Assembly (NCBI GenBank): GCA_023416995.1
Contig: JAEZGI010000077.1
Span: forward strand, 1 to 64,000
Origin: Bacteroidota bacterium
GTDB taxonomy: Bacteria; Bacteroidota; Bacteroidia; Chitinophagales; Chitinophagaceae
DNA: 64,000 nucleotides
Direction of reading: 5' to 3'
The position numbers and the translations under genes are program-made. Within the stretch, counting starts at the first letter, position 1. Every line of letters begins with the position of its first letter. Positions 16,429 through 25,898 of the stretch are shown here, piece by piece. The notes beneath the pieces are model-generated. The model was given only the letters and a program-made list of their open reading frames with translations, searched no databases and was not told where the DNA came from.

Positions 16429-19377
16429 ATGAGATGTACATTGCTGTTCTTCTTTTTCTGTGTATTTTCTTTATCACTTACTGCCCAAAAAAAAGCACTT
16501 GATCATTCTGTTTATGACGGTTGGGAAAATATTGGCGAACGCGCGATAAGCAGCGATGGTAAGTATGTAGTGTATGCCATAACACCGCAGGAGGGCGATG
16601 GGACACTTGTTATCCAGGCAACTGATAACTCCTACAAAAAGCTGGTGCCCCGTGGTTTTGGCGCCAGTATCTCCGGCGATAGCCGTTATGTTGTTTTTAA
16701 AATCCGTCCATTGTACAAAGAAGTGCGTGATGCAAGAATTAAGAAAAAAACACCGCCCGAGATGCCGAAAGACAGCCTGGGTATTGTTGAATTGGGTAAA
16801 GACAGCGTGACGAGGATAGCTGCGGTTCGTTCATTTAAACTTGCTGCCGAAGGTGTTGAGCCATGGGTGGCTTATCTGTTTGAGAAAAATCTTTCAGTTC
16901 CGCGGCCGGCAGTCAAACCTGACTCCGTGACTCAGATCAGCAATCTGTTGAAGATGGCTGATAGTCTTGCGCGCATTGCCGACAGCATCCGCAACAAAGC
17001 AAACGAAGCTCAAAAAGCTGGTCTGGCTATTCTCGATAAAGGAAGAAATACACGAAATACGCCGAGGGCAAACGAACGTGTAGAAGAGGGCGCAGAGCTC
17101 GTGCTTCGTAACCTTGCTACAGGAAAGGAACAAAAAATCCTGCTGGTAAACGATTACCTGTTTAATAAAACCGGAAAGGTATTGGTGTTGGAAACCAGTC
17201 GAAAAAACAATGACCATGCTGTGAACGCTTTGGTTTTGTGGATTGACCTGAAAGCCGGAAGGACCGATACTGTGCTGAAACATTTCAACGAAGCCCGGGG
17301 TTTTGCATTAGATAATGAAGGCACGCAACTGGCATTTATGGCAGAGCGCGACAGCTCGGCAAAAGCCTTGCAGAAATTTTCGAAACTATATCACTATAAG
17401 CCTGGAATGGATAGCGCGGTAATGCGTGCAGATAAAAGTACAGAAGGCGTTACCAGTGGTTATACTATCAGTGACAGTGCCATGCCACGATTCAGCGCTG
17501 ATGGGAACAAGTTATTTTTTGGACTTGCACCTATACGTGCGCCAAAAGACACAACTAAACCAGATTTTGAAACTGCGAAACTGGATATCTGGCATTATAA
17601 TGATGACTACCTGCAACCTCAACAATTAAAACAACTCAGAAACGAACTTGGCAGGTCGTACCTCGCAGTATTGGTCGCAGATCAGAAAAAAGTGCTGCCT
17701 CTTGGTGCCCCGGATGCAGAGAATATTACGCTTGTTGATGAAGGCAATGCGGATTATGTAATTGCGAACTCATCAAGCGGTAACCGGATCGAAACCCAGT
17801 GGCAGGGCTTTGCGCGCCAGTCGGCCTATGTCATCTCAATGAAAGATGGCTCACGCAAGTTGATAAAATCGGCTCACCGTGGTTTATTCACAGTGTCTCC
17901 AAAAGGCAATTTTGTAACCTGGTATGATGGTGTTGCAAAAAACTATTTTGCTTACAATGTCAACACTGGTGGCACAAAAAATATTTCAAAGAAAGTCAGT
18001 GTGCCTTTATATGACGATGAAGATGATCATCCTGATGATCCACCGTCCTTCGGCACTATTGGATGGTTGGAAAATGACAAAGCAATTCTGGTGAACGACA
18101 GGTATGATATCTGGCAACTGGATCCGAACGATCTGATAGCGCCGATAAACGTCACAGGAGGTTACGGCCGGAAAAACCGGATCGTGCTGAAATATGTAAA
18201 AACTGACCGGGAAGAACGTTTTCTTAAAACCGATCAACTGCTTTTGCTGGACGCTTTTAACAGGAACAATAAGCACTCCGGTTACTTTACAAAAATGCTG
18301 GGCACACCGGGTGAACCTGAAAAAAAGATCATGGGAGCTTTTAGCAATGTTCAGCCTTTGAAAGCAAAAGCCGCTGAAGTGTACCTGGTCGGCAGAATGT
18401 CACCCCAGGAATCACCCAACGTGTATGCTACCACTGACCTCATCAATTATAAAAAGCTAAGTGATATCAACCAGCAACAAAAAGAATACAATTGGTTGAC
18501 CACGGAACTTGTGAAATGGAAAATGTTTGATGGCAAGGAGTCTGAAGGCATAATTTATAAACCGGAAAACTTTGATCCAAAGAAAAAGTACCCGGTGATA
18601 TTTTATTTCTATGAACAGAACGCAGATGGTTTGTATACCTATAAAGCCCCGGCGCCGAGTGCCTCAACGGTAAACATCCCTTATTTTGTAAGCAATGGTT
18701 ATATCGTGATGGATCCCAATATTCATTACAAGGATGGCGAACCAGGCGAAAGTGCTTACAATGCGGTAGTATCTGCCGCGCGTATGATGGCGGGGTTTCC
18801 CTGGGTAGACTCCACTAAGATGGCCATCCAGGGTCAGAGCTGGGGCGGTTACCAGGTCGCTTATCTTGTAACAAGAACAAAAATGTTTGCTGCTGCCTGG
18901 GCAGGTGCCCCTGTGGCGAACATGACGAGTGCATACGGCGGTATACGCTGGGGTACAGGAATGAACAGGCAATTCCAGTACGAACGCACACAGAGCCGCA
19001 TTGGTGCAACCATCTGGCAAAAACCTGATCTGTATATCAAAAACTCACCGTTGTTTAAAGCGGATAAGATATCAACACCATTGGTGATTATGCATAACGA
19101 CGAGGATGGTGCAGTGCCATGGTACCAGGGTATCGAGATGTTCACCGCCATGCGCAGGCTGAACAAGAAGGTTTGGATGTTGCAGTACAATGGAGAAGAT
19201 CATAACCTGGTACAAAGAAGAAATCGAAAAGATTTAAGCATCAGGCTGGCCCAGTACTTTGATCATTATCTGAAGGGCGCCCCTGCACCAAAATGGTTGA
19301 GCGAAGGTGTTCCTGCTGTAGCTAAGGGCATCGATTTTGGCACAGAGTTGACTACCGAAGAAAAGAAAGCGTTTTAA
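16429..19377 (+). CDS. S9-family serine peptidase (prolyl oligopeptidase-like), exported
   Basis: A 982-residue exported peptidase: signal peptide (LLFFFFCVFSLSLTAQ), a long N-terminal beta-propeller region, then the alpha/beta-hydrolase domain. The triad is Ser804 in GQSWGGY, Asp893 in HNDEDGAV and His925 in GEDHNLV, all correctly ordered. The length is greater than classical prolyl oligopeptidases and fits the large DPP-like Bacteroidota group. It probably degrades peptides in the periplasm. A long hairpin (19382-19418) separates it from the convergent gene at 19430. Confidence 0.92.
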   Translation: MRCTLLFFFFCVFSLSLTAQKKALDHSVYDGWENIGERAISSDGKYVVYAITPQEGDGTLVIQATDNSYKKLVPRGFGASISGDSRYVVFKIRPLYKEVRDARIKKKTPPEMPKDSLGIVELGKDSVTRIAAVRSFKLAAEGVEPWVAYLFEKNLSVPRPAVKPDSVTQISNLLKMADSLARIADSIRNKANEAQKAGLAILDKGRNTRNTPRANERVEEGAELVLRNLATGKEQKILLVNDYLFNKTGKVLVLETSRKNNDHAVNALVLWIDLKAGRTDTVLKHFNEARGFALDNEGTQLAFMAERDSSAKALQKFSKLYHYKPGMDSAVMRADKSTEGVTSGYTISDSAMPRFSADGNKLFFGLAPIRAPKDTTKPDFETAKLDIWHYNDDYLQPQQLKQLRNELGRSYLAVLVADQKKVLPLGAPDAENITLVDEGNADYVIANSSSGNRIETQWQGFARQSAYVISMKDGSRKLIKSAHRGLFTVSPKGNFVTWYDGVAKNYFAYNVNTGGTKNISKKVSVPLYDDEDDHPDDPPSFGTIGWLENDKAILVNDRYDIWQLDPNDLIAPINVTGGYGRKNRIVLKYVKTDREERFLKTDQLLLLDAFNRNNKHSGYFTKMLGTPGEPEKKIMGAFSNVQPLKAKAAEVYLVGRMSPQESPNVYATTDLINYKKLSDINQQQKEYNWLTTELVKWKMFDGKESEGIIYKPENFDPKKKYPVIFYFYEQNADGLYTYKAPAPSASTVNIPYFVSNGYIVMDPNIHYKDGEPGESAYNAVVSAARMMAGFPWVDSTKMAIQGQSWGGYQVAYLVTRTKMFAAAWAGAPVANMTSAYGGIRWGTGMNRQFQYERTQSRIGATIWQKPDLYIKNSPLFKADKISTPLVIMHNDEDGAVPWYQGIEMFTAMRRLNKKVWMLQYNGEDHNLVQRRNRKDLSIRLAQYFDHYLKGAPAPKWLSEGVPAVAKGIDFGTELTTEEKKAF

Positions 19378-19381
19378 GCCT

Positions 19382-19418
19382 TGCGGAGTGATGCGTACTC
19401 AATGCGTATCACTCCGCA
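19382..19418. terminator. Long hairpin between convergent genes
   Basis: TGCGGAGTGAT (19382-19392) pairs perfectly with ATCACTCCGCA (19408-19418), and the stem continues inward with two wobble pairs to a 5-base loop. No T-run follows on either strand, so it is a strong structure of probable but unproven terminator function for both converging genes. Confidence 0.55.
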
Positions 19419-19429
19419 TTAACCTGCTA

Positions 19430-20149
19430 TCAGGCTGCATTTTGAGAGATGTATCGAACCAGGGTACGCTTCGCAACTGGTAACAGGGTTTCGTCGACCG
19501 GGAAACTTAATGAAGTTTCAATTGAATACACGGCAGGATGGTCCATATATTTGTGCTGGCGCATCAGTTCCGCTTTGATGTTTTCATAAGTGTTAACGAT
19601 GTTTCTTTGCCATTGATCGATGTACTCCGTTTTTATTGCCCGGTACTTTTCATCATGTTTCTCAAATATGCTTAACCGGTATCTGTATGCGCGCGTTTCA
19701 CGTGCGGCACCATCACTCAGGAAAAAATAACCTTCATTGATCTTAAGAGGTAAAATGCCGACCGGGAACACACTCAGTTTGTCTTCAACAAACTCGTAAA
19801 TCTCCGTGCCGCTGCTGATAGCTTTTTTCATTTTATCTGTTGCATAAGTGATAATATCCTCCAGCTCTTTCATCAGGTCATCATCTTCAATCATTTGTTC
19901 ATACAGCAGTTGAAGTTTTTCTATCTGTATGCCTGTAAGTTTTTTAGGAAATTGTTCCTGCAGGTATTTTTTATTTTCACGAAAAGCTGCGAGATTATTA
20001 TAATGAAAGATTATGTCTGAAAGTTGAGGGTAAAGCTTATTTTCATTGAAGTGTTGGGTTATCTGCTGCAGGTAGGCGAGAAGCGTGTATTTCTTCAGTT
20101 CGAAATCGATGTAACCATCAGCAAACCAGGTTTCAGAAAGTGTTTTCAT
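19430..20149 (-). CDS. Hypothetical protein, all-helical
   Basis: A 239-residue cytoplasmic protein with no signal peptide. The first 130 residues are predicted helical and charged (LAYLQQITQHFNENKLYPQLSD and LLYEQMIEDDDLMKELED). The second half contains a beta segment near GILPLKINEGYFFLSDGAARE and another long helix. I do not recognise a family. It is divergently arranged with the lipoprotein phosphatase gene at 20217 and shares a 67-base promoter region with it. Confidence 0.75.
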   Translation of the reverse strand: MKTLSETWFADGYIDFELKKYTLLAYLQQITQHFNENKLYPQLSDIIFHYNNLAAFRENKKYLQEQFPKKLTGIQIEKLQLLYEQMIEDDDLMKELEDIITYATDKMKKAISSGTEIYEFVEDKLSVFPVGILPLKINEGYFFLSDGAARETRAYRYRLSIFEKHDEKYRAIKTEYIDQWQRNIVNTYENIKAELMRQHKYMDHPAVYSIETSLSFPVDETLLPVAKRTLVRYISQNAA

Positions 20150-20216
20150 GGCGTATTGCTTTAAATGATATAAAAGGATCTGACTCTATTCTGAATTTAC
20201 AACAAAAAATAATAGA

Positions 20217-20714
20217 ATGAAATATTCCCTGATTTTGATTTTATCAGCGACCGCGCTTACTGGTTGCAGTTATAAGGTCTATGTTGTCCGCCATGCGGAG
20301 AAAGCCGCCGCTCCGGCGAATGACCCACCGCTTTCCGATGCGGGCATGCAACGCAGTGCTGATCTCAAACAAACGCTGCAGGACAAAAAGATCAGGGCAG
20401 TTTATTCCACCCGTACAAAACGGACCATGCAAACTGTGGCGCCTCTTGCATCATATCTCAATATTCAGACCACACCCTATAGTGCCCGGCCCGATAGCAG
20501 TTTGATTGCAGCAATAAAAAGCGCGAAAAAAAATACCGTAGTGGTGGGACATAGCAATACGGTCGATGATGTGGTCAATCTGCTGGCAGGTAAACAATTA
20601 ATCCCTGGGGATCTTTCTGAAGCCGTTTATGACAACATGTTTATCCTGACAATAAAACGCGGTGGTGGCAGGGCAACGCTGGGTACGCAGAAATATGGGC
20701 GCCCAACGCCTTAA
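20217..20714 (+). CDS. Histidine phosphatase lipoprotein
   Basis: A 165-residue single-domain enzyme of the phosphoglycerate mutase-like histidine phosphatase superfamily. RH of the catalytic RHG-type motif is Arg25-His26 in YVVRHAEKAA; KRTMQTVAPLA and the second histidine in VVVGHSNTVDD complete the site. The first residues form a type II signal peptide with lipobox LTGC (Cys17), so the enzyme appears lipid-anchored in the periplasm or at the surface. The anchor cysteine lies only eight residues before the catalytic histidine pair, leaving no linker. Substrate unknown. Confidence 0.88.
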   Translation: MKYSLILILSATALTGCSYKVYVVRHAEKAAAPANDPPLSDAGMQRSADLKQTLQDKKIRAVYSTRTKRTMQTVAPLASYLNIQTTPYSARPDSSLIAAIKSAKKNTVVVGHSNTVDDVVNLLAGKQLIPGDLSEAVYDNMFILTIKRGGGRATLGTQKYGRPTP

Positions 20715-20776
20715 CAAGACTGCTTGCTATTGTAACAGAGCGTCATTACCCATGCTATTGCTCCTGACCCATGTAC

Positions 20777-22069
20777 TCAGTATTCCCTTTGCGGGTTGAA
20801 ATTTTCAAGTTCTTTTGCGACAGCATTCAAAAACGTTGCTCCCAGTGAACCATCGATAATGCGATGGTCATACGACATTGACAGGTACATCATATGCCTG
20901 ATAGCGATTGAATCTCCCTGTGCAGTTTCAATTACAACAGGACGCTTTTTAATGGCGCCAACTGCAAGTATTGCTACCTGCGGCTGATTAATGATTGGCG
21001 TGCCCATCAGGCTGCCAAAGGTGCCCACATTCGTAAATGTGAATGTTCCACCGGAAGTATCATCCGGACGAAGTTTGCCGGTCCTGGCGCTGTTTGCAAG
21101 AGTATTAACCTGTTTGCTCAGACCAACCAGGTTTAACTGATCCGCATTTTTAATAACAGGAACTATCAGGTTGCCATTGGGAAGGGCAGTGGCCATACCA
21201 ATGTTGATATCCTTTTTAACGATGATCTGATCACCTTCCACACTACTGTTGAGCCATGGATATTTTTTGATACATCTTACTATCGCTTCTATGAACAGCG
21301 GTGTAAACGTTATCTTATCGCCTTCTCTTTTTTCAAAGTCTTTTTTTATCCTGTCACGCCATTGAACAAGATTGGTAACATCTGCTTCCGTAAAACTTGT
21401 AACATGGGGGCTGATGCGTTTGCTATCCACCATATGTTTCGCAATGAGTTTTCTCATGCGATCCATCTCGATGATCTCGTTGTTCCCGCTATAAACAGAT
21501 GGCGCGTTCTGACTGATAGCCGGTTGTGTTACTGAAGCTGCGGGTTGAACCGTTTGTTGAACCGCAGCCTGTGGCGCAGCACCGGATTTTCTTTGTTCGA
21601 CAAAAGAAAGAATATCTTTTTTGGTAACCCGTCCTTCATTACCGGTGCCGGGGATGTTTTCAAGTTCACTCATCGAAATGCCTTCGCTGGATGCGATGTT
21701 CAGCACAAGCGGTGAATAAAAACGATTACCAGATACCGGTTGAGCTGCCCTTGGTTGCGGCTGAGGAGTAACTACCGGTTGTTCAATTTTAGTGATGTGG
21801 TTGGTGGGCGCGGATACCGCTTCTGTACCGTTGGTTCTTATTTTTGCGATCACTGCTCCTACGGGCACAACATCATTCACCTGGAACAAAACTTCTTCCA
21901 GAACGCCTTCGGTAGTTGATGGTACTTCGCTGTCTACCTTATCCGTAGCAATTTCCAGTACGGTTTCGTCCGCACCGATGGGGTCGCCCGGTTGCTTGTG
22001 CCATTTCAGAATGGTCGCTTCCATTATACTCTCTCCAAGCTTTGGCATTACCAGATCAACTAAAGCCAT
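20777..22069 (-). CDS. Dihydrolipoamide acyltransferase, E2 of a 2-oxoacid dehydrogenase complex
   Basis: A 430-residue E2 with the standard order: lipoyl domain (residues 1-75, lipoylated Lys44 in EIATDKVDSEVP), a proline/alanine/glutamine-rich linker, a peripheral-subunit binding domain near residues 117-155, a second linker and the catalytic domain. The active site is SYDHRIIDGS with His402 and Asp406. The single lipoyl domain and sequence style suit branched-chain or 2-oxoglutarate-type E2 as well as pyruvate E2, so no symbol is given. E1 genes are not nearby; an E3 gene lies 15 kb away. Confidence 0.93.
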   Translation of the reverse strand: MALVDLVMPKLGESIMEATILKWHKQPGDPIGADETVLEIATDKVDSEVPSTTEGVLEEVLFQVNDVVPVGAVIAKIRTNGTEAVSAPTNHITKIEQPVVTPQPQPRAAQPVSGNRFYSPLVLNIASSEGISMSELENIPGTGNEGRVTKKDILSFVEQRKSGAAPQAAVQQTVQPAASVTQPAISQNAPSVYSGNNEIIEMDRMRKLIAKHMVDSKRISPHVTSFTEADVTNLVQWRDRIKKDFEKREGDKITFTPLFIEAIVRCIKKYPWLNSSVEGDQIIVKKDINIGMATALPNGNLIVPVIKNADQLNLVGLSKQVNTLANSARTGKLRPDDTSGGTFTFTNVGTFGSLMGTPIINQPQVAILAVGAIKKRPVVIETAQGDSIAIRHMMYLSMSYDHRIIDGSLGATFLNAVAKELENFNPQREY

Positions 22070-22147
22070 ATTCTGATGAAATTTTATAATTCTGTTGATG
22101 AATGTCCAACCAACCGGCCAAAGGTAATTATTTCCTGTTTACTGGTT

Positions 22148-23413
22148 TCAATCCCCTTCTTCAAGTAACAATCTGCGTAAAAGATTCAACGAAAAATTTG
22201 CCGTCAGATCAATATTTCTTGCGCGGTTAAAACGAAAATGAAATTTCTGGGTTTTGATATTTTCACGACTTGCAACTGCCACCCATACTGTTCCAACGGG
22301 CTTTTCTAAAGATCCGCCATCGGGCCCCATAATGCCGGAAACCGCAATACAATAATCCGTATTTAATTGTGTAAGCGCACCATTCACCATTTCCCTTACC
22401 GTTTGTTCGCTTACTGCGCCCTGGGTTTTTAATGTATTTTGTTCCACCTGCAGCAGTCGTTCCTTTATTTCATTGCTATAGCTGACAATGCTGCCCTTGT
22501 AAAAAGAAGAAGCACCAGGTTCGGCTGTAAGGACGTGGGCGATATAGCCACCCGTGCAGCTTTCAGCAGTGCCAAGTGTTTTCTTCCTGCGGTTCAGTAT
22601 TCCTGCAACTACCTGCTGCATGTTTTCATCTTTGTCAGTCACCAGCCATTGTTTAACCAATTCTTTGAGCTGAAAAAATTGTTCATCCAGCGACTGGTTG
22701 AGCGTAGTATCATCATCAAGTGTACCGGTGAGGCGTAACCGAACAAGGCCATAGTTTGGCAGGTATGCCAGTTTTATATGAGGCGGCAATGCTTGCTCCC
22801 AGCCCTGGATATGTTCGGCGACAAATGATTCCCCGATCTCAGCAAGCATAAGCGTGCGATGTCTTATAAATGGCATTCTAAAAAAGCCGTTCAATTTAGG
22901 CAGTACATCGCTTGTCATCATGCCCTGCATCTCATGCGGAACACCGGGCATTGAAACAAAGATTTTCCCGTCTTTTTCAAACCACATTCCAGGCGCCGTG
23001 CCGCGTTTGTTTTGTATCACCGTGCAAACATCGGGCACTTCGGCTTGTTTAAGATTGCGTTCCAGCACTGGTCTGCCCGGTATCCTCGCAATGATGCGTT
23101 TTACATTTTCCAGTGCTTTATCATTAACTACCAGTTTTCCCCCAAAATATTCCGCAAGCACCGGCTTGGTAATATCATCGGCTGTCGGACCCAGTCCGCC
23201 GGTAATCAATATGATGTCCGCATCACGGCTTTCTTCACTAAGGGCATGTATGATATCCTGTTTGTTATCTCCAACCGCAACGCGTCGCTTTAACCATATA
23301 CCGTGGTTGTTGAGTTCTTTTGCCATCCATGCTGAGTTGGTATCTACCACCTGGCCGATCAATAGTTCATCACCAATGGTTATAATAGATGCAGTAATCG
23401 ATTTCTGACTCAA
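22148..23413 (-). CDS. cinA: CinA-family nicotinamide-nucleotide amidohydrolase
   Basis: A 421-residue two-domain protein. The N-terminal half is the molybdopterin-binding-like COG1058 domain (SIITIGDELLIGQVVDTNSAW and ILITGGLGPTADD). The C-terminal half is the PncC-type amidohydrolase (LGTAESCTGGYIAHVLT, VSGIMGPDGGS). It recycles nicotinamide mononucleotide by deamidation and may hydrolyse ADP-ribose-type nucleotides. The frame begins with a TTG at 23413; no ATG precedes the conserved IITIGDELL, so the TTG is the most likely start. It is divergent from dacB with 41 bases between. Confidence 0.92.
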   Translation of the reverse strand: MSQKSITASIITIGDELLIGQVVDTNSAWMAKELNNHGIWLKRRVAVGDNKQDIIHALSEESRDADIILITGGLGPTADDITKPVLAEYFGGKLVVNDKALENVKRIIARIPGRPVLERNLKQAEVPDVCTVIQNKRGTAPGMWFEKDGKIFVSMPGVPHEMQGMMTSDVLPKLNGFFRMPFIRHRTLMLAEIGESFVAEHIQGWEQALPPHIKLAYLPNYGLVRLRLTGTLDDDTTLNQSLDEQFFQLKELVKQWLVTDKDENMQQVVAGILNRRKKTLGTAESCTGGYIAHVLTAEPGASSFYKGSIVSYSNEIKERLLQVEQNTLKTQGAVSEQTVREMVNGALTQLNTDYCIAVSGIMGPDGGSLEKPVGTVWVAVASRENIKTQKFHFRFNRARNIDLTANFSLNLLRRLLLEEGD

Positions 23414-23418
23414 TGGTT

Positions 23419-23426
23419 ATAATTTT
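23419..23426 (+). promoter_or_regulatory. Probable -7 box upstream of dacB
   Basis: TAATTTTG is an exact TAnnTTTG match 28 bases before the dacB ATG. The -33 position has no TTTG, so the call rests on one box. Confidence 0.4.
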
Positions 23427-23454
23427 GAGTGTGTAAAGTAATAATGCCTGGAGT

Positions 23455-24873
23455 ATGAAAAAAGTTTGTTTGCTGGTAATAAGTTGTCTCATGATGGCGG
23501 GTTCAAGTGGCCAGTCGGTCGTTTCAAAACTGAGTGCAGCGGTGAGCCAGTTAGAAAACGATGCGCAGTTGCAGGCAGCGCTTGTGAGTATATGTATTGT
23601 TGACCAGGCAAGCGGCTCGGTCATTTTTGAAAAAAACAGCCGCATCGGGGTCGCCCCGGCAAGCACTCAGAAAGTGATCACCGCTGCTGCTGCGCTTTCG
23701 ATTTTGGGAAGCGACTATCGTTATAATACGAAGTTGAACCTGTATAAATCTGATGCAAAAGATGGTGGCGGCACTGGTGTGATAGAATTGGCAGGATCCG
23801 GCGATCCGTCGCTGGGAAGTTGGCGCTATACTGCATCTGCTGCACCGCAACTGCTGCAGCAATGGAGCCGTTTTATAGTGAACAGCGGTAAAAACATTCA
23901 CTGGAAAGGAATGTATGCGACAGGACCTGCCGGTTCGGTGGCCGGTGGAAAAATGGATGTCCACTTGCCGGATGGCTATATCTGGCAGGATATGGGCAAT
24001 TATTACGGTGCGGGAACGGCAGGATTAAACTGGAACGAAAACCAGTACGACATTATCTTCAGATCTTCGAAATCGGGCGACACTACGGCAATCACGGGAA
24101 TCAAACCTGCCCAGGATCACCTTTTATTCAAAAATTTTGTAACCGCCGGGAAACCGGGATCGGGCGATAATGCTTTTGTATATACCGCTCCATTTGCGAA
24201 GGAAGCCATTGTGAGAGGTACGATACCTCCTTCACGCGGTTCGTTTTCTATCAGCGGATCAATGCCCGATCCGGCATTTAGCTGTTTATCTGAACTTCGC
24301 AGGGTATTGGTTGGAACGGGAGTTCAGGTAGATACTATTCATGGTGCTTTTGTGATGCCGGCCAGCCAAAGAGGTGCAGATAGTGTTTCGTTTACTTATC
24401 GTTCGCCTTCGATGGATAGCCTGGTGTACTGGTTCCTTCGGAAAAGCGTCAATCTTTATGGTGAAGCTTTTGTACGAACCATTGCTTTACAACAATCCGG
24501 GATCTATGATGCAGAAACGGGTATTGACCTGGTAAAGAAGTTTTGGATTTCAAAGGGTATCCCATCATCACAAATAAATATCGCTGATGGCAGCGGGTTA
24601 TCACCCCAGAACCGGGTAACCACCGCGGCACTTGTAAGGGTGTTACAATACGCAAAAAACCAGAGCTGGTTCAAAGCGTTTTATGATGCACTGCCCGTGT
24701 TCAATGGTATGAAGATGAAAAGCGGGTCGATCAATGGTGCACGTGCTTATACAGGTTACCACACTTCCGCTGCGGGAAAGACTTACAGTTTTGCAATCGT
24801 GGTAAATAATTATGAAGGCAGCTCCTCCGCTGTGGTAAATAAAATGTTCAGGGTGCTTGATTGCCTTAAATAG
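23455..24873 (+). CDS. dacB: D-alanyl-D-alanine carboxypeptidase/endopeptidase (PBP4, S13)
   Basis: A 472-residue low-molecular-mass penicillin-binding protein. The SxxK motif is Ser70-Thr-Gln-Lys73 in APASTQKVITA, the SxN region is DGSGLSPQNRVTTAALV, and the third motif is KSG in MKMKSGSINGARAYTGY. A signal peptide with a cysteine-rich hydrophobic start (VCLLVISCLMMAGSSGQ) exports it to the periplasm. It should cleave D-Ala-D-Ala ends or peptide cross-links, feeding the muropeptide pool that Mpl, encoded 9 kb upstream, would recycle. Confidence 0.95.
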   Translation: MKKVCLLVISCLMMAGSSGQSVVSKLSAAVSQLENDAQLQAALVSICIVDQASGSVIFEKNSRIGVAPASTQKVITAAAALSILGSDYRYNTKLNLYKSDAKDGGGTGVIELAGSGDPSLGSWRYTASAAPQLLQQWSRFIVNSGKNIHWKGMYATGPAGSVAGGKMDVHLPDGYIWQDMGNYYGAGTAGLNWNENQYDIIFRSSKSGDTTAITGIKPAQDHLLFKNFVTAGKPGSGDNAFVYTAPFAKEAIVRGTIPPSRGSFSISGSMPDPAFSCLSELRRVLVGTGVQVDTIHGAFVMPASQRGADSVSFTYRSPSMDSLVYWFLRKSVNLYGEAFVRTIALQQSGIYDAETGIDLVKKFWISKGIPSSQINIADGSGLSPQNRVTTAALVRVLQYAKNQSWFKAFYDALPVFNGMKMKSGSINGARAYTGYHTSAAGKTYSFAIVVNNYEGSSSAVVNKMFRVLDCLK

Positions 24874-24885
24874 CTGCGGCCTTTT

Positions 24886-25296
24886 CTATTGAAAATAAAC
24901 AGCAAGTTGTTCGCGCAATTTATCGGGCATTGAACTTTTTTCGCGCGTGGCCGCGTTGATAAAATACAGCACTACCTTGCCTGTAGTCAGCAGTTTGCCA
25001 CTTTCGTTATACACCTCCTGGTGAAATTCAATGCGGTGCGCTACAGGTAATTCTTTCAAAATAGTTTTGATCGTCAGAAGTTCATCATAATGAGCAGGGC
25101 GTAAGAATTTCGCGGTCCATTCAACAACAGGCATTACGATCCCCATCTGTTCCATATCGCGATAGGTAAGCCCCATGTCGCGGATCGATTCTGCCCTGGC
25201 TACTTCGAAATACTGTGCATAGTTGCCGTGGTAAACCACGTTCATCTGGTCGGTTTCTGCGTAACGAACCCGGATCTTTGTTTCGTGTTGATACAT
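24886..25296 (-). CDS. Acyl-CoA thioesterase, YbgC/4-hydroxybenzoyl-CoA thioesterase type
   Basis: A 136-residue hotdog-fold thioesterase. The active-site signature is YAETDQMNVVYHGNYAQYFE, with Asp16 as the catalytic acid. No signal peptide, so it acts in the cytoplasm, hydrolysing short- or medium-chain acyl-CoA or acyl-ACP. In other bacteria YbgC sits with tol-pal genes; here it is followed upstream by a DoxX gene 3 bases away on the same strand, so it is probably co-transcribed from the DoxX promoter. Confidence 0.92.
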   Translation of the reverse strand: MYQHETKIRVRYAETDQMNVVYHGNYAQYFEVARAESIRDMGLTYRDMEQMGIVMPVVEWTAKFLRPAHYDELLTIKTILKELPVAHRIEFHQEVYNESGKLLTTGKVVLYFINAATREKSSMPDKLREQLAVYFQ

Positions 25297-25299
25297 AAT

Positions 25300-25707
25300 T
25301 TATCGGTTAATCATACCGTCTACACTGGCCTTGCCCGGACCCACCAGTAAAATTACCAGGAAGCCTATAAGGTACATGGCTGCGTGTTCGCCTTCTCCAA
25401 AAACATCTTTGTTGTGTGCCAATACAACGGCTACGGTCATATTTATAATGAGTGGGATCGTTGCTAAGCGTGTGAATAATCCAATGATCAGGAACATGGA
25501 GCAAAAAAACTCCGCAAAGATGGTTAAAGACAAAGACATGGTTGACCCTATACCCATAAAATTGATAAAGGTGTTTTTCATCCTGGCAAATTTCACCAGC
25601 TTGTCGTAACCGTGCGGTAACATAAGCATCCCGAATCCGACGCGAAGCAGGAACATGGAAAGATTGAACATTCCCTGCGTGTAGGTAATGGATAATAGTT
25701 TTTTCAT
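25300..25707 (-). CDS. DoxX-family membrane protein
   Basis: A 135-residue inner-membrane protein with four predicted membrane segments and the typical opening LLRVGFGMLMLPHGYDKL and SMFLIIGLFTRLATIPLIINMTVA. DoxX proteins are quinone-interacting or membrane-redox accessory proteins, with roles that differ between species. It is the first gene of a two-gene transcript with the thioesterase gene. A good minus-strand promoter is seen 41 bases before the start. Confidence 0.9.
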   Translation of the reverse strand: MKKLLSITYTQGMFNLSMFLLRVGFGMLMLPHGYDKLVKFARMKNTFINFMGIGSTMSLSLTIFAEFFCSMFLIIGLFTRLATIPLIINMTVAVVLAHNKDVFGEGEHAAMYLIGFLVILLVGPGKASVDGMINR

Positions 25708-25747
25708 TATAGGAGATTAAGAATTTATGGTTTTAAGAAGCTGCCTG

Positions 25748-25777
25748 CAAATATAATCCCGGGTATTGAATTGCAAC
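25748..25777 (-). promoter_or_regulatory. Promoter of the DoxX-thioesterase unit
   Basis: On the minus strand GTTG (25777-25774), an 18-base spacer and TATATTTG (25755-25748) match the Bacteroidota -33 and -7 elements, the -7 exactly. The start codon at 25707 follows about 40 bases later. Confidence 0.6.
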
Positions 25778-25898
25778 GTTTTTATCAGAACGAATTGTTA
25801 ATTAGGGTACTTATCCACAGCTGTTTGGAATGATGTTTGGTTTAGGATGAAATAATTCGAAACTTTACCGCGTTTAACCCTCACTAAGGATAATTGGA

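Noticed and set aside
22854..23408. 184-codon open frame on the plus strand within cinA.
   Set aside because: Serine/proline-rich shadow of the real minus-strand gene.
25874..25887. TTAACCCTCACTAA resembles the core of the phage T3 RNA polymerase promoter.
   Set aside because: The match stops before the initiation bases (no AAAGGGA), there is no phage context, and it lies just before a TPR gene; most likely chance, or in the worst case a cloning-vector echo that the surrounding sequence does not support.
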